A stretch of 64,000 bases of DNA from Erysipelotrichaceae bacterium (GTDB lineage Bacteria > Bacillota_I > Bacilli_A > Erysipelotrichales > Erysipelotrichaceae): positions 1-64,000 of the forward strand of contig JAFOLW010000071.1 in assembly GCA_017419165.1 (NCBI GenBank), given 5' to 3'. The translations under genes were made by a program, and so were the position numbers. Positions 18,735-26,799 of the stretch are shown here, piece after piece. The notes under the pieces are model-generated. The model was not told where the DNA came from and did not search any database. It saw only the letters and a program-made list of their open reading frames with translations. Numbering within the stretch: the stretch's first letter is position 1; each line of letters opens with the position of its first letter.

Positions 18735-19302
18735 GATCATCTATCCGATCCCGGAGAGGCTGGGTTCCTTCTATAAGACGCTGCGCAGCATCGCCAGGAT
18801 CTTGTTCATCGCGGCTGCATTGATCTGCTTCCTGGTCAATTATCTGACCAAAGGGAAGTTCTGGTCGATCATCGTGGCCTGGTCGCTGTTCTCACTGTGG
18901 AGACTGGTCTTTTCGCTTCGCCTGGTGGAATTTTCGATCTATTCCCACGCCAACAAGGTGACGTTTTATATCGTGGTCTTGCTGATCCTGATCGACCGGT
19001 TTTTGTCTTCCGGCTGGGCAGAGACGGTCATTCCGATCGTGCTGTTTGCCGATCTGCTGGTGATGTTCGTCTTGTTTTTCGCATTATATGACCGCAAGGA
19101 CCGGCATCTGATCTCGGTCGTCCTGCTGGGCTTGTTCAATCTGGTCTCGATCCCGTATTCCATCCACTCCTGGCCGATCGAGAATTGGATCGCATTCTCG
19201 TTTCAGATCGCTTCGATGGCTTTGTTCATCGTGATGCTGCTGGCCAACCGCAAGGAGCTGGTCTATGAGATCAAAGCCCGTTTCGCCACGAACACGAAGT
19301 GA
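18724..19302 (+). CDS. Six-helix membrane protein, DUF6320-like
   Basis: This 192-residue protein is almost wholly hydrophobic with about six predicted membrane helices, and begins with a short cytoplasmic stretch PKIIYPIPERLGSFYKT. It overlaps the acyltransferase gene by 11 bases in a different frame, so the two are translated together and probably work together. It resembles proteins labelled DUF6320 that accompany such acyltransferases, from memory and not searched. It has no catalytic motif I recognise. Confidence 0.65.
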   Translation: MNPKIIYPIPERLGSFYKTLRSIARILFIAAALICFLVNYLTKGKFWSIIVAWSLFSLWRLVFSLRLVEFSIYSHANKVTFYIVVLLILIDRFLSSGWAETVIPIVLFADLLVMFVLFFALYDRKDRHLISVVLLGLFNLVSIPYSIHSWPIENWIAFSFQIASMALFIVMLLANRKELVYEIKARFATNTK

Positions 19303-19304
19303 TC

Positions 19305-19335
19305 TTCACACTTTATCCGAAAAACGGATTATACT
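19305..19335 (+). promoter_or_regulatory. Rubrerythrin promoter with inverted repeat
   Basis: TTCACA (19305-19310) and TATACT (19330-19335) are spaced 19 bp. Between them is ATCCG, AAAAA, CGGAT, a small palindrome that could be an operator. A leader with AAGGGAGA precedes ATG 19356. Confidence 0.5.
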
Positions 19336-19355
19336 GATGGTAAAGGGAGAATGAT

Positions 19356-19892
19356 ATGAACAAATACACTGGAACCAAGACAGAAAAGAACCTGGAAGCC
19401 GCTTTTGCGGGCGAATCCCAGGCGAGAAACAAGTATACTTATTTCGCATCCAAGGCAAAGAAGGAAGGCTATGAGCAGATCTCCGCTTTGTTCCTGAAGA
19501 CGGCTGAAAACGAAAAAGAACATGCCAAGATGTGGTTCAAGGAACTCAACGGCATCGGTTCGACTGCCGAAAACCTCAAGGCAGCTGCCGACGGTGAGAA
19601 CTACGAATGGACTGACATGTATGAAGAGTTCGCCAAGACGGCGGAAGAAGAAGGCTTCAAGGAGCTGGCAGCGAAATTCAGACTGGTCGCAGCGATCGAG
19701 AAGCATCATGAAGAACGCTACAGAGCTCTGCTTCACAATGTCGAGACGGCTGCCGTCTTCGAGAAATCCGAAGTCAAAGTCTGGGAATGCCGCAACTGCG
19801 GTCATATCGTCGTCGGTACGAAAGCACCGGAGATCTGTCCGACTTGCAACCATCCGCAGTCTTATTTCGAAGTCAACGCGGAAAACTATTAA
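19356..19892 (+). CDS. rbr: Rubrerythrin
   Basis: This 178-residue protein reduces hydrogen peroxide in anaerobes. The N-terminal four-helix domain (1-140) has the diiron ligand motifs, including [10 protein letters not shown] and EKHHEERY. The C-terminal rubredoxin-like domain (145-178) has two CxxC pairs, CRNCG and CPTCN, for one iron. Length is slightly under the 190 residues of clostridial forms. It is a single-gene unit with its own promoter and terminator, and suggests an anaerobe that faces oxygen stress. Confidence 0.96.
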   Translation: MNKYTGTKTEKNLEAAFAGESQARNKYTYFASKAKKEGYEQISALFLKTAENEKEHAKMWFKELNGIGSTAENLKAAADGENYEWTDMYEEFAKTAEEEGFKELAAKFRLVAAIEKHHEERYRALLHNVETAAVFEKSEVKVWECRNCGHIVVGTKAPEICPTCNHPQSYFEVNAENY

Positions 19893-19910
19893 AAAGATCT
19901 TTCTGTCTGA

Positions 19911-19942
19911 GGCGGGAACAGTGATGTGACCCCGCCTTTTTT
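19911..19942 (+). terminator. Rubrerythrin terminator
   Basis: GGCGGG and CCCGCC pair around a 14-base loop and TTTTTT follows. Confidence 0.8.
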
Positions 19943-19960
19943 CTTTTGTGCATAAGAAGG

Positions 19961-19966
19961 TATAAT
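19961..19966 (+). promoter_or_regulatory. -10 box, predicted leaderless PHP-gene start
   Basis: TATAAT ends 7 bases before ATG 19974. No -35 box is clear because the rubrerythrin terminator occupies that position. The only purine-rich stretch is upstream of the -10. Confidence 0.6.
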
Positions 19967-19973
19967 AGATTCG

Positions 19974-20843
19974 ATGGAAAAACACGTCGACTTACATTGC
20001 CATTCCGTCTTCTCCGACGGAACGCTCACTCCGGAGGAACTGATCCGGCTTGCCGAGAGGCAAGGGATCTCCGTCCTGGCGCTGACCGACCACAATACGT
20101 CCGCCGGACTCGGGGAATTCATGGAAGCCGGAAAGAACAGCAATGTCATCACAGTTCCGGGCTGTGAGTTTTCAACGGAATGGAAAGGAAAAGAAGTCCA
20201 TATCGTCGGCCTGTTTTTCAATGAGAAATACTGGGGCGAGATCGAGGATTTTGTCGAACTGATGCATATGGCCAAGCACAACAGCAACCTCATCCTGATC
20301 AAGAACCTCAATGAAGCCGGCTATGAGCTGACCTATGAAGAGGCAGCTGCGCTTACGGATGCGGAGGAATTCAACCGCACCCATGTCGCCAGGATCCTCA
20401 TGAAGAAAGGTTACGTTTCCAGCGTGAACCAGGCCTTCGATGAGCTGCTCACGGAAGGCAAAGGATTCTATTATCCGGCAAAGAAGATCACATCGATCGC
20501 GGCGATCCGTTTCATCAAAGTCTACGGTGCCGCTGCGATCATGGCTCATCCGCTGCTCAACCTGACGTATCAGGAGATGATGGAATTCCTGCCGGAAGCC
20601 AAAAAAGCGGGACTGGACGCCATCGAGACCCGCTATACGGAGTTCGATGAAGAGATGACGCAGACCGCCGTTTCTCTGGCGGAACATTTCGAGCTGAAAC
20701 AAAGCGGCGGCTCCGATTTCCACGGCACGACGAAACCGGGCATACAGCTGGGATCGGGCAGAGGCGGACTGTTTGTCCCTTACCGTTTCTATGAAGACCT
20801 GCTCGGATGTGCGAAACTTTATAACGGAAACAAAGAAAGCTGA
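19974..20843 (+). CDS. PHP-domain phosphoesterase (TrpH-like)
   Basis: This 289-residue protein has the PHP metal-binding motifs: HVDLHCHSVFSDGT near the start, LALTDHNT, GCEFSTEW, a histidine in IMAHPLLN, and GGSDFHG near the end. These residues hold three metals in enzymes such as TrpH/RnmV, which release phosphate from 3',5'-bisphosphonucleotides or degrade short RNA. The likely job is nucleotide or RNA turnover; substrate is not fixed by sequence. It is convergent with murI and shares a hairpin with it. Confidence 0.87.
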   Translation: MEKHVDLHCHSVFSDGTLTPEELIRLAERQGISVLALTDHNTSAGLGEFMEAGKNSNVITVPGCEFSTEWKGKEVHIVGLFFNEKYWGEIEDFVELMHMAKHNSNLILIKNLNEAGYELTYEEAAALTDAEEFNRTHVARILMKKGYVSSVNQAFDELLTEGKGFYYPAKKITSIAAIRFIKVYGAAAIMAHPLLNLTYQEMMEFLPEAKKAGLDAIETRYTEFDEEMTQTAVSLAEHFELKQSGGSDFHGTTKPGIQLGSGRGGLFVPYRFYEDLLGCAKLYNGNKES

Positions 20844-20860
20844 TCTTCACGATCAGCTTT
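20836..20860. terminator. Shared hairpin between convergent PHP and murI genes
   Basis: AAAGCTGATC, loop TTCAC, GATCAGCTTT is a perfect 10-bp palindrome that contains both stop codons. It lacks a long T run, so it may terminate weakly or only protect the RNA ends. Confidence 0.5.
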
Positions 20861-21644
20861 CTGTATCTTTGAACTTGATGCCGGGGATCAGACAGGAAGC
20901 GATCCTGTCATAGTCTTCCGCGTCCTTGCTGGCGAGATAGATCCTTTCCGCTTTCGTTCCTGTTTCTTCTGCACCGTGTTCTTTCAGCCAGGCCTCCAGA
21001 TCGAAGACGACACAGCGGGATGAGGAGACGAGCTTTAGCTGCGGATAGATCCCGAGGATCAGATCCGAAAGGATGTCGTAGTGGGTGCAGCCCAGGATCA
21101 GCGTATCGATCCCTTCTTTCACCAGCGGGTCGATATACTCCCGCAGTTTCTCTTCCATTGCTTCTTTTTCCGTCAGGAAGCTGCCGTTTTCGATCATCGG
21201 TACCAGATCGGGACAGGCGGCAGGGTATAAAGAGATCTCGGGGTCGATCGCCAGGAGTTCTTCCTCATAGCGCCTTGAGGCGATCGTCGATGCGGTCGCG
21301 ATCAGACCGATCTTTTTATTTGCCGATGTTTCATAAGCTTTGATCGAAGCGGGTCTCAATACACCGAAGATGGGCAGATCGAATTCTTTCCTCACGGCAT
21401 CCGATGCATTGGCGTCGGATGTATTGCAGGCGATCACGACCGCTTTCAATCCGTAGCTTTGAAGCAGCCGGATGTTGTCCCGGGTATAGGAAATGATCTG
21501 TTCCCTGCTTTTGGAACCGTAGGGGATGTGCTTGGTATCCGCGAGAAATACGATGTTTTCTTCCGGCAGTTTTTCGATGATCTGCGACACGGTGGTCAGG
21601 CCGCCGAGTCCCGAATCGAAAACGCCTATGTATTGCTTCTTCAT
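20853..21644 (-). CDS. murI: Glutamate racemase
   Basis: This 263-residue enzyme makes D-glutamate for peptidoglycan. It begins IGVFDSGLGGLTTV, and the two catalytic cysteines lie in VIACNTSDA and LGCTHYD, the arrangement of MurI. It overlaps the end of murD by 4 bases (ATGA), so D-Glu synthesis and the ligase that adds D-Glu are produced from one mRNA. Confidence 0.96.
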   Translation of the reverse strand: MKKQYIGVFDSGLGGLTTVSQIIEKLPEENIVFLADTKHIPYGSKSREQIISYTRDNIRLLQSYGLKAVVIACNTSDANASDAVRKEFDLPIFGVLRPASIKAYETSANKKIGLIATASTIASRRYEEELLAIDPEISLYPAACPDLVPMIENGSFLTEKEAMEEKLREYIDPLVKEGIDTLILGCTHYDILSDLILGIYPQLKLVSSSRCVVFDLEAWLKEHGAEETGTKAERIYLASKDAEDYDRIASCLIPGIKFKDTES

Positions 21645-22978
21645 AGAGAATTTACGATCTGTTTGAAATGTCTTCCTCTTTCTTCGTAACCGGAATACTG
21701 GTCGAAACTGGATGTGGAAGGCGACAGCAAGATAACATCTCCCTGCTGAGCATATTTTCTTGCTTCATCGACCGCCTGAACGAGATCGTTGACGACGATC
21801 GCATCCGGATCGAGATCTTTGGCGATCCTTTCGCCGGCGATGCCGAAGCCGATGATCTTCTTGACGCAGGAAAGATGTTTCCTGGTATCGGTCATATCCA
21901 AGCCTTTTTCATAGCCGCCGACCAAGAGGATGACGCCTTTTTCAAAAGCATCGAGGGCCGTGTTAGTGGCATCGGTATTGGTCGCTTTGGAATCATTGTA
22001 ATAGGAGACGCCGTCGAGAGTCCTGACGTATTCGATGCGATGTTCCACACCTTTGAAGGCATCGATGGTCTTGCGGATATCTTCATCGTCGATGTGCAGC
22101 AGTTTGCAGGCGGTGACGGCGATGATGATGTTCTGCAGGTTGTGACGGCCGACGATGTGGACGTTTTCCAAAGGCAGGACTTTCCTGCCGTTGACGTACA
22201 TGCAGCCGTCTTTGATGTAAGAATAGGTATCGGTCCTGTTTAAGGAGATGCCGTAAGTCTTGCACCTGGGCGGATATTTTGTGAGATAGTCCGCCAGGAC
22301 TTCGTCATCTTCATTGACGATGAAGGCATCATCGTCTTTCATATTGCGGTAGACTTCGGTCTTGGACTTATAGTAGGCATCCAGAGAACCCATCGTCTCG
22401 ATGTGATCGGGCGTCAGGTTGATGATCGTTGCGATCTGCGGACGGAAGGTATCGATGTCGACCAGCTGGTGGTTAGAGATCTCCAGAGAGATGTAGTATC
22501 CTTCCTTTTCCATCAGGTCATGTTCTAAGACGAGCTCACAGAGCGGTGTTCCGATGTTGCCGCCGACCAGTGCTTTCTCTTTGAACGCCGTTTTCAGCAG
22601 TTCATACATGAGCGTCGTGGTCGTGGTCTTTCCGTTGGTCCCGGTGATCGCGATATAATGCTGCGGTCTGGAAACGTCGAAAGCGAGTTCGATCTCGGTG
22701 ATGATCTTGATGTTTCTTTCATTGAGCCGTCTGACGATCGGGGAGACCGGCGGGACGCCGGGATTCTTGATGACCAGATCATAATCTTTCTCAAAAACAG
22801 ACATGTCCTGATCGTAAACGGTGACCCCGAGTTCCTTCAGGGTCTGCAGGTCTTCGGGCGAAGGTTCTTTTCTTTCGGAAAGATAGATCTCTGCCCCTAA
22901 TTTATGCAGGACTTTGATCGCAGCCATGCCCGATCGGGCGAGGCCGATGACCAGTATTTTTTTATTGCGATATTCCAT
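21641..22978 (-). CDS. murD: UDP-N-acetylmuramoyl-L-alanine--D-glutamate ligase
   Basis: This 445-residue cytoplasmic enzyme adds D-glutamate to UDP-MurNAc-Ala. The N-terminal nucleotide-binding start is KILVIGLARSGMAAIKVL, the ATP loop is TGTNGKTTTTTL, and YYNDSKATNTDA is the characteristic MurD motif. It heads the murD-murI operon. There is no Shine-Dalgarno sequence before its ATG, and a -10-like TAAAAT sits 7 bases upstream, so a leaderless mRNA is predicted. Confidence 0.96.
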   Translation of the reverse strand: MEYRNKKILVIGLARSGMAAIKVLHKLGAEIYLSERKEPSPEDLQTLKELGVTVYDQDMSVFEKDYDLVIKNPGVPPVSPIVRRLNERNIKIITEIELAFDVSRPQHYIAITGTNGKTTTTTLMYELLKTAFKEKALVGGNIGTPLCELVLEHDLMEKEGYYISLEISNHQLVDIDTFRPQIATIINLTPDHIETMGSLDAYYKSKTEVYRNMKDDDAFIVNEDDEVLADYLTKYPPRCKTYGISLNRTDTYSYIKDGCMYVNGRKVLPLENVHIVGRHNLQNIIIAVTACKLLHIDDEDIRKTIDAFKGVEHRIEYVRTLDGVSYYNDSKATNTDATNTALDAFEKGVILLVGGYEKGLDMTDTRKHLSCVKKIIGFGIAGERIAKDLDPDAIVVNDLVQAVDEARKYAQQGDVILLSPSTSSFDQYSGYEERGRHFKQIVNSL

Positions 22979-22985
22979 ATTTTTA

Positions 22986-22991
22986 ATTTTA
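22986..22991 (-). promoter_or_regulatory. murD -10 box, predicted leaderless
   Basis: On the minus strand TAAAAT ends 7 bases before the murD ATG. The -35 region is weak. It lies back to back with the promoter of the next gene. Confidence 0.5.
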
Positions 22992-23000
22992 GCATTATTG

Positions 23001-23029
23001 TTGACTTATTAAAATGATTGCGTTTAAAT
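23001..23029 (+). promoter_or_regulatory. Promoter of the DUF1934-rpoE unit
   Basis: TTGACT (23001-23006), 17 bp, TTAAAT (23024-23029), then 8 bases to ATG 23038 with no Shine-Dalgarno sequence. Confidence 0.6.
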
Positions 23030-23037
23030 GAATACTG

Positions 23038-23376
23038 ATGAATGCGATCGTATCACTCAGCCATCCGGCAAGCGGTTATTACGATGAAGTAGCAGTCAAG
23101 GATATCGCGGATAAAAATTGTTTTTCTTACTGCGATAATGACGGTTCTTTATGCGAAATGTGCGTCTATCAAGACGGTCTTTGTTTTTTCAGGCAGGGGG
23201 AAGATCATCTGCTGGAGCTTCATCTGAAGACGAATCATTATGCTAAGATCACGACACCGGAGGGCATTTGTAAATTAGATGTAAAAGTAGTTGCATTTCA
23301 GATGAATAATGATATATTAGTAATGCATTACCTCATTTCCGATGAGGAACGGATTATAAAAATCAAATATTGCTAG
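23038..23376 (+). CDS. Small beta-rich protein, probably DUF1934 (YwiB-like)
   Basis: This 112-residue protein is predicted mostly beta, with repeated short strands such as CEMCVYQDGLCFFRQ and KLDVKVVAFQMNNDILVMHYLI. It fits the YwiB/DUF1934 beta-barrel family in strand pattern, and in Bacillus ywiB lies close to argS and rpoE, as here where rpoE follows after 16 bases. The match is tentative because the protein is shorter than ywiB (about 140 residues). Function is unknown. Confidence 0.6.
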   Translation: MNAIVSLSHPASGYYDEVAVKDIADKNCFSYCDNDGSLCEMCVYQDGLCFFRQGEDHLLELHLKTNHYAKITTPEGICKLDVKVVAFQMNNDILVMHYLISDEERIIKIKYC

Positions 23377-23392
23377 GGAGTAAAGTAGTAAC

Positions 23393-23710
23393 ATGGCAAG
23401 TGCAAAGTCTATGACCGACATTGCTTACGACATCATTTCGAAGAAGAAACGAGCCGTCCAGTTTATGAAGCTTTGGGAGGAGGTTTCCAAACTCTACGGT
23501 GCTTCGAACGACAAAGTCGCGCAATTCTATTCCGATCTGACTTTCGATTCCAGATTCGCATCGTTCAAGGACAACAAATGGGACCTTGTGGAGCGCAGAA
23601 AATTTGCGGAATCACACATCGATCTGTCGCAGATCGAACTGGACGATGATGAATCGGAAGAAAGAGAAGATGATCAGGATATGCCGGTCGATAATTCAGA
23701 CGAATATTGA
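23393..23710 (+). CDS. rpoE: RNA polymerase delta subunit
   Basis: This 105-residue protein has an N-terminal HARE-HTH winged-helix domain (about 1-75, with MTDIAYDII, AVQFMKLWEEV, WDLVERRK) and a disordered acidic tail rich in Asp and Glu. That layout is specific to the delta subunit of Bacillota RNA polymerase, which speeds enzyme recycling and affects promoter selectivity. The tail is shorter than the Bacillus one. The ribosome site is AGGGAG, and a strong terminator follows. Confidence 0.93.
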   Translation: MASAKSMTDIAYDIISKKKRAVQFMKLWEEVSKLYGASNDKVAQFYSDLTFDSRFASFKDNKWDLVERRKFAESHIDLSQIELDDDESEEREDDQDMPVDNSDEY

Positions 23711-23711
23711 T

Positions 23712-23742
23712 GGCCCGATAGGCTCCTATCGGGCCTTTTTTT
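23712..23742 (+). terminator. rpoE terminator
   Basis: GGCCCGATAG, loop GCTC, CTATCGGGCC and seven T. Confidence 0.92.
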
Positions 23743-23745
23743 GTA

Positions 23746-23751
23746 TATAAT
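23746..23751 (+). promoter_or_regulatory. -10 box, predicted leaderless HAD-ispF operon
   Basis: TATAAT starts 4 bases after the rpoE terminator T run and ends 7 bases before ATG 23759. Confidence 0.55.
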
Positions 23752-23758
23752 GTCTTTG

Positions 23759-24385
23759 ATGAAATATATGATCTTCGATTTCAACGGAACGGTCTTGGAT
23801 GATGTGGATGTCTGCGTCAAAGCGGAGAACCGGACGATCGAGCACTTCAAACTGCCCAGAGGTCCTTTGTCCAAGGAAGAATATCTCTCCATCTTCACTT
23901 TTCCGGTGAAAAAGTATTATGAGAACGTCGGCTTTGACTGGACGAAAAATCCGTATTCGGAAGTCGGTGCTTACTGGTTTGACTGGTATCGGGCATTAAG
24001 AGAAGAATATAAAGTCTTTGACGGCGTGCGGGATGTACTGGAAAACAGCCGTAAGAAGGGATATCGGAACATCCTGCTGAGCGCTTCGAGCCTCGTTGAA
24101 TTGAAGAAGCAGCTGGAGGAACTGCAGATCTCGGATCTGTTCGATGAGGTCTTGGGCATCGACAACATCTATGCCGGATCGAAAGTCGATATCGCTCTGG
24201 ACTGGATAAAAGACAAGGATCCCGGGGACTGCGTGATGATCGGCGATACCTTGCACGACCTGGAAACGGCAAAGGCGATGGGCGTGAAGTGTATCCTGGT
24301 CGCCAAGGGACACCAGGCAAAAGAGATTCTTATAAAAAACCACGACCGGGTCGTGGATGATATCAGGGAGGTGGAACTGCCGTGA
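23759..24385 (+). CDS. HAD-superfamily phosphatase, Gph-like
   Basis: From ATG 23759 (208 residues) motif I is [12 protein letters not shown], with the nucleophile Asp in DFNGT. Motif II is [11 protein letters not shown] and motif IV is [18 protein letters not shown], with a four-helix cap between residues 15 and 85. This is the phosphoglycolate-phosphatase type of HAD enzyme acting on small phosphate esters. An in-frame TTG 18 bases upstream would overlap the -10 box, so I reject it. Its stop overlaps the ispF start. Confidence 0.85.
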   Translation: MKYMIFDFNGTVLDDVDVCVKAENRTIEHFKLPRGPLSKEEYLSIFTFPVKKYYENVGFDWTKNPYSEVGAYWFDWYRALREEYKVFDGVRDVLENSRKKGYRNILLSASSLVELKKQLEELQISDLFDEVLGIDNIYAGSKVDIALDWIKDKDPGDCVMIGDTLHDLETAKAMGVKCILVAKGHQAKEILIKNHDRVVDDIREVELP

Positions 24386-24858
24386 GGATAGGACAGTCAA
24401 AAGACATACATAAGCTGGTGGAAGGAAGAGATCTGATCATCGGCGGAGTGAAGATCCCTTATGAAAAAGGGCTGCTGGGGCATACCGATGCGGATGTCCT
24501 GCTGCATGCGATCATCGAATCGCTGATCGGTGCCATGGGTCTGAAAGACATCGGCACGCATTTTCCGGATACCGATCCGAAATATAAGGGGATCTCTTCG
24601 CTGCTTCTGCTCGATGAGACTTATAAGATGCTCAAGGAACACGGTTATGAGGTCGTCAATATCGATTCCCTGATCAATATCGAAAAGCCGAAGATGGCTC
24701 CGCATATCGATCAGATGCGCAAGAACATCGCCGATCATCTTCATTGCGATGTCTCCAGGATCAATGTCAAGGCGACACGCGGTGAAGGACTGGGTTTCGT
24801 CGGAAGAGGGGAAGGCGTCATCGCGGAAGCAGTCTGCCTGATCGACGAGCTGCGATGA
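24382..24858 (+). CDS. ispF: 2-C-methyl-D-erythritol 2,4-cyclodiphosphate synthase
   Basis: This 158-residue enzyme of the MEP isoprenoid pathway starts at GTG 24382, inside the preceding stop region (GTGA). The zinc and substrate residues are in [16 protein letters not shown] and IGTHFPDTD, and the family end [18 protein letters not shown] is present. It works as a trimer in the cytoplasm. Its presence shows that this organism makes isoprenoids by the MEP pathway; no other pathway gene is in the window. Confidence 0.96.
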   Translation: MRIGQSKDIHKLVEGRDLIIGGVKIPYEKGLLGHTDADVLLHAIIESLIGAMGLKDIGTHFPDTDPKYKGISSLLLLDETYKMLKEHGYEVVNIDSLINIEKPKMAPHIDQMRKNIADHLHCDVSRINVKATRGEGLGFVGRGEGVIAEAVCLIDELR

Positions 24859-25298
24859 TCCGTCTTGAAGAAAGCCGCATCGACGATGCCTTATGTGAGA
24901 CGCTGATCGCTTTTTCGAAGGATTGGGAGAAGGAAGACATCTCTTACGGTTATATCGCCAACGGACCGGAAGAGTTCGCCGGGAAACGGATCTTCATCGC
25001 GAAAGACGAGGAAAAAACGGTCGCTTATCTGTTCGGTCATGAGGGAAAGGCGGAATCGATGGCTTCGGCGATCGGCAAAGGAAGCCGCTGCTTTGAGGTG
25101 GATGAGTTCTATGTCGTTCCCGCCTATCGGAACAAAGGGATCGGAAAACAGCTCTTCCGTTTTGTCGAATCGAGACTTGAGGGTTTCGATCACATCACTC
25201 TGGCAACTTCAACGAAGGATCACAAGAAGATCCTTCACTTCTATATCGAGGAAGCGGGCATGAAGTTTCACTCTGCCGCGCTGTTCAAAAAGATCTGA
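24855..25298 (+). CDS. GNAT-family N-acetyltransferase
   Basis: This 147-residue protein overlaps the ispF stop (ATGA). The acetyl-CoA binding segment is [24 protein letters not shown], with the R-x-x-G-x-G pattern, and the C-terminal beta strands follow. Substrate could be an amine, amino acid or protein N terminus. It ends the HAD-ispF-GNAT operon. Confidence 0.85.
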   Translation: MIRLEESRIDDALCETLIAFSKDWEKEDISYGYIANGPEEFAGKRIFIAKDEEKTVAYLFGHEGKAESMASAIGKGSRCFEVDEFYVVPAYRNKGIGKQLFRFVESRLEGFDHITLATSTKDHKKILHFYIEEAGMKFHSAALFKKI

Positions 25299-25304
25299 TG
25301 CAAA

Positions 25305-25331
25305 AGAAAAGCGGTGCCGATGCACCGCTTT
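25305..25331. terminator. Bidirectional terminator between GNAT gene and fba
   Basis: AAAGCGGTG and CACCGCTTT pair over 9 bp around CCGATG. On the minus strand TTTTCTTTT follows, making a strong fba terminator. It also lies 7 bases after the GNAT stop. Confidence 0.75.
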
Positions 25332-25340
25332 GTCATGTCA

Positions 25341-26306
25341 TTAGATCTTGTTGTCGCAGCCTAAGACGTCGACGATCTTGTGCTTGACTAACTGTTTGAT
25401 GTTCTCTCTTGCAGGTTTCAGGTATTCTCTCGGGTCGAACTTTTCAGGATGTTCGTTGAAGAATTTTCTGATCGTGCCGGTCATGGCAAGACGCAGGTCG
25501 GAGTCGATATTGATCTTGCAGACGGCGAGCTTGGAAGCTTCTCTGAGCTGATCTTCAGGAACACCGACGGCATCCGGCATATTTCCGCCGTTGTCGTTGA
25601 TCATCTTGACATATTCCTGAGGAACGGAAGAAGAACCGTGCAGTACGATCGGGAAGCCCGGGAGTCTCTTGGAAACTTCTTCGAGGATGTCGAATCTGAG
25701 AGGAGGAGGTACCAGGATGCCTTCTTCATTTCTCGTGCACTGTTCAGGTTTGAACTTGTATGCACCGTGAGAAGTACCGATGGCGATCGCCAGGGAGTCA
25801 CAGCCTGTCCTTCTGACGAATTCCTCAACATCTTCCGGTCTGGTATAAGAAGAATCTTCTGCGGAAACTTTGACTTCATCTTCGACACCTGCCAGTGTAC
25901 CGAGCTCAGCTTCGACGACGACACCGTGAGCGTGTGCGTATTCAACGACCTGTTTCGTGATGGCGATGTTCTCTTCGAACGGTTTGGAAGAAGCATCGAT
26001 CATGACGGAAGTGAAACCGTCATCGATACAGGATTTGCAAGTCTCGAAAGAATCACCGTGGTCCAGATGAAGGACGATCGGAAGGCCGGTCTCGATGACT
26101 GCAGCTTCGACCAGTTTGACCAGGTAAGTCCTGTTGGCGTAAGCTCTTGCGCCTTTAGAGACCTGGAGGATGACCGGAGCATTGCATTCTTTTGCAGCTT
26201 CCGTGATACCCTGAATAATCTCCATGTTGTTAACGTTGAAAGCACCGATCGCATAACCGCCGTTATATGCTTTCTCAAACATTTCTTTTGATGTTACTAA
26301 TGGCAT
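25341..26306 (-). CDS. fba: Class II fructose-bisphosphate aldolase
   Basis: This 321-residue zinc enzyme cleaves fructose 1,6-bisphosphate in glycolysis. Metal ligands are visible in LHLDHGDSFETC and later in GTSHGAYK and VLHGSSSVP; the stretch KINIDSDLRLA that binds substrate phosphate is also present. Length and order fit the Bacillota FbaA type. It has a normal leader with AAAGGAGA before the ATG, in contrast to the divergent gene. Codon use is biased like gap. Confidence 0.97.
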   Translation of the reverse strand: MPLVTSKEMFEKAYNGGYAIGAFNVNNMEIIQGITEAAKECNAPVILQVSKGARAYANRTYLVKLVEAAVIETGLPIVLHLDHGDSFETCKSCIDDGFTSVMIDASSKPFEENIAITKQVVEYAHAHGVVVEAELGTLAGVEDEVKVSAEDSSYTRPEDVEEFVRRTGCDSLAIAIGTSHGAYKFKPEQCTRNEEGILVPPPLRFDILEEVSKRLPGFPIVLHGSSSVPQEYVKMINDNGGNMPDAVGVPEDQLREASKLAVCKINIDSDLRLAMTGTIRKFFNEHPEKFDPREYLKPARENIKQLVKHKIVDVLGCDNKI

Positions 26307-26332
26307 AAAACTATTCTCCTTTTTCTATCACC

Positions 26333-26338
26333 ATTATA
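26333..26338 (-). promoter_or_regulatory. fba -10 box
   Basis: TATAAT on the minus strand lies 26 bases upstream of the fba ATG. No good -35 box is seen; the expected site overlaps the divergent -10 at 26355. Confidence 0.5.
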
Positions 26339-26354
26339 ACGCAAAAAAGTAGTA

Positions 26355-26360
26355 TATAAT
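26355..26360 (+). promoter_or_regulatory. -10 box, predicted leaderless DUF1893 gene
   Basis: TATAAT ends 6 bases before ATG 26367 and no ribosome site is present. Confidence 0.6.
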
Positions 26361-26366
26361 TGACTT

Positions 26367-26759
26367 ATGAGTTTAAAACAGACACTGAACGACAACAATT
26401 ATTCGATACTGACTTCAGGGGGATACAGCTCTTTTGAGAGCGGCATCCGACCGGTCATCGTACCGATGTGCGAAGATCTGCACTTCTTTCAGGGACAGTC
26501 GGTCGCCGATAAGATCATCGGCAAAGCTTCGGCGATGCTTTTGGCTCTGTCCGGGGCAAAAGAGGTCTATACACCGGTCCTGTCCAAGGCGGGCAAGGAG
26601 GTCTTTGACAGATACGGCATCGTCTGTGAATATGACACGCTTGCCGATTACATCGTCAACCGCAAAGGGGACGGCATGTGCCCGATGGAGATGACGGTCA
26701 GGGACATCGACGATCCGAAAGAGGCTTTCGAGGCGCTGAAAAAGAAGCTGGCACTGTAA
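26367..26759 (+). CDS. DUF1893 family protein
   Basis: This 130-residue protein resembles DUF1893 proteins (TM1506 type), which adopt a cytidine-deaminase-like fold. The family-like stretches are GQSVADKIIGKASAMLLALSG, the segment ADYIVNRKGDGMCPME, and a final DDPKEAFEALKKKL. Biochemical function is unknown; a single cysteine in MCPME is conserved in the family as I recall it. It is a single gene between the fba promoter and the ECF operon, ended by a terminator overlapping its stop. Confidence 0.7.
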   Translation: MSLKQTLNDNNYSILTSGGYSSFESGIRPVIVPMCEDLHFFQGQSVADKIIGKASAMLLALSGAKEVYTPVLSKAGKEVFDRYGIVCEYDTLADYIVNRKGDGMCPMEMTVRDIDDPKEAFEALKKKLAL

Positions 26760-26773
26760 ATCGGTGCTTTTTT
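26751..26773 (+). terminator. DUF1893 gene terminator
   Basis: GCACTG, loop TAAAT, CGGTGC (one G-T) and six T. The stop codon is in the loop. Confidence 0.7.
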
Positions 26774-26785
26774 CTTATTCTGTTG

Positions 26786-26791
26786 TATAAT
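26786..26791 (+). promoter_or_regulatory. -10 box, predicted leaderless ECF operon
   Basis: TATAAT ends 8 bases before ATG 26800. The AAAAGG in between is only 1 base from the ATG, too close to act as a ribosome site. Confidence 0.55.
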
Positions 26792-26799
26792 CAAAAGGT

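Noticed and set aside
25449-26291. A 280-codon plus-strand frame opposite fba
   Set aside because: Shadow of a highly biased aldolase gene; no family features.
26307-26366. A riboswitch or T-box between fba and the DUF1893 gene
   Set aside because: The gap is only 60 bases and is fully explained by two -10 boxes and the fba ribosome site. No other gap in the window shows riboswitch or T-box motifs either.
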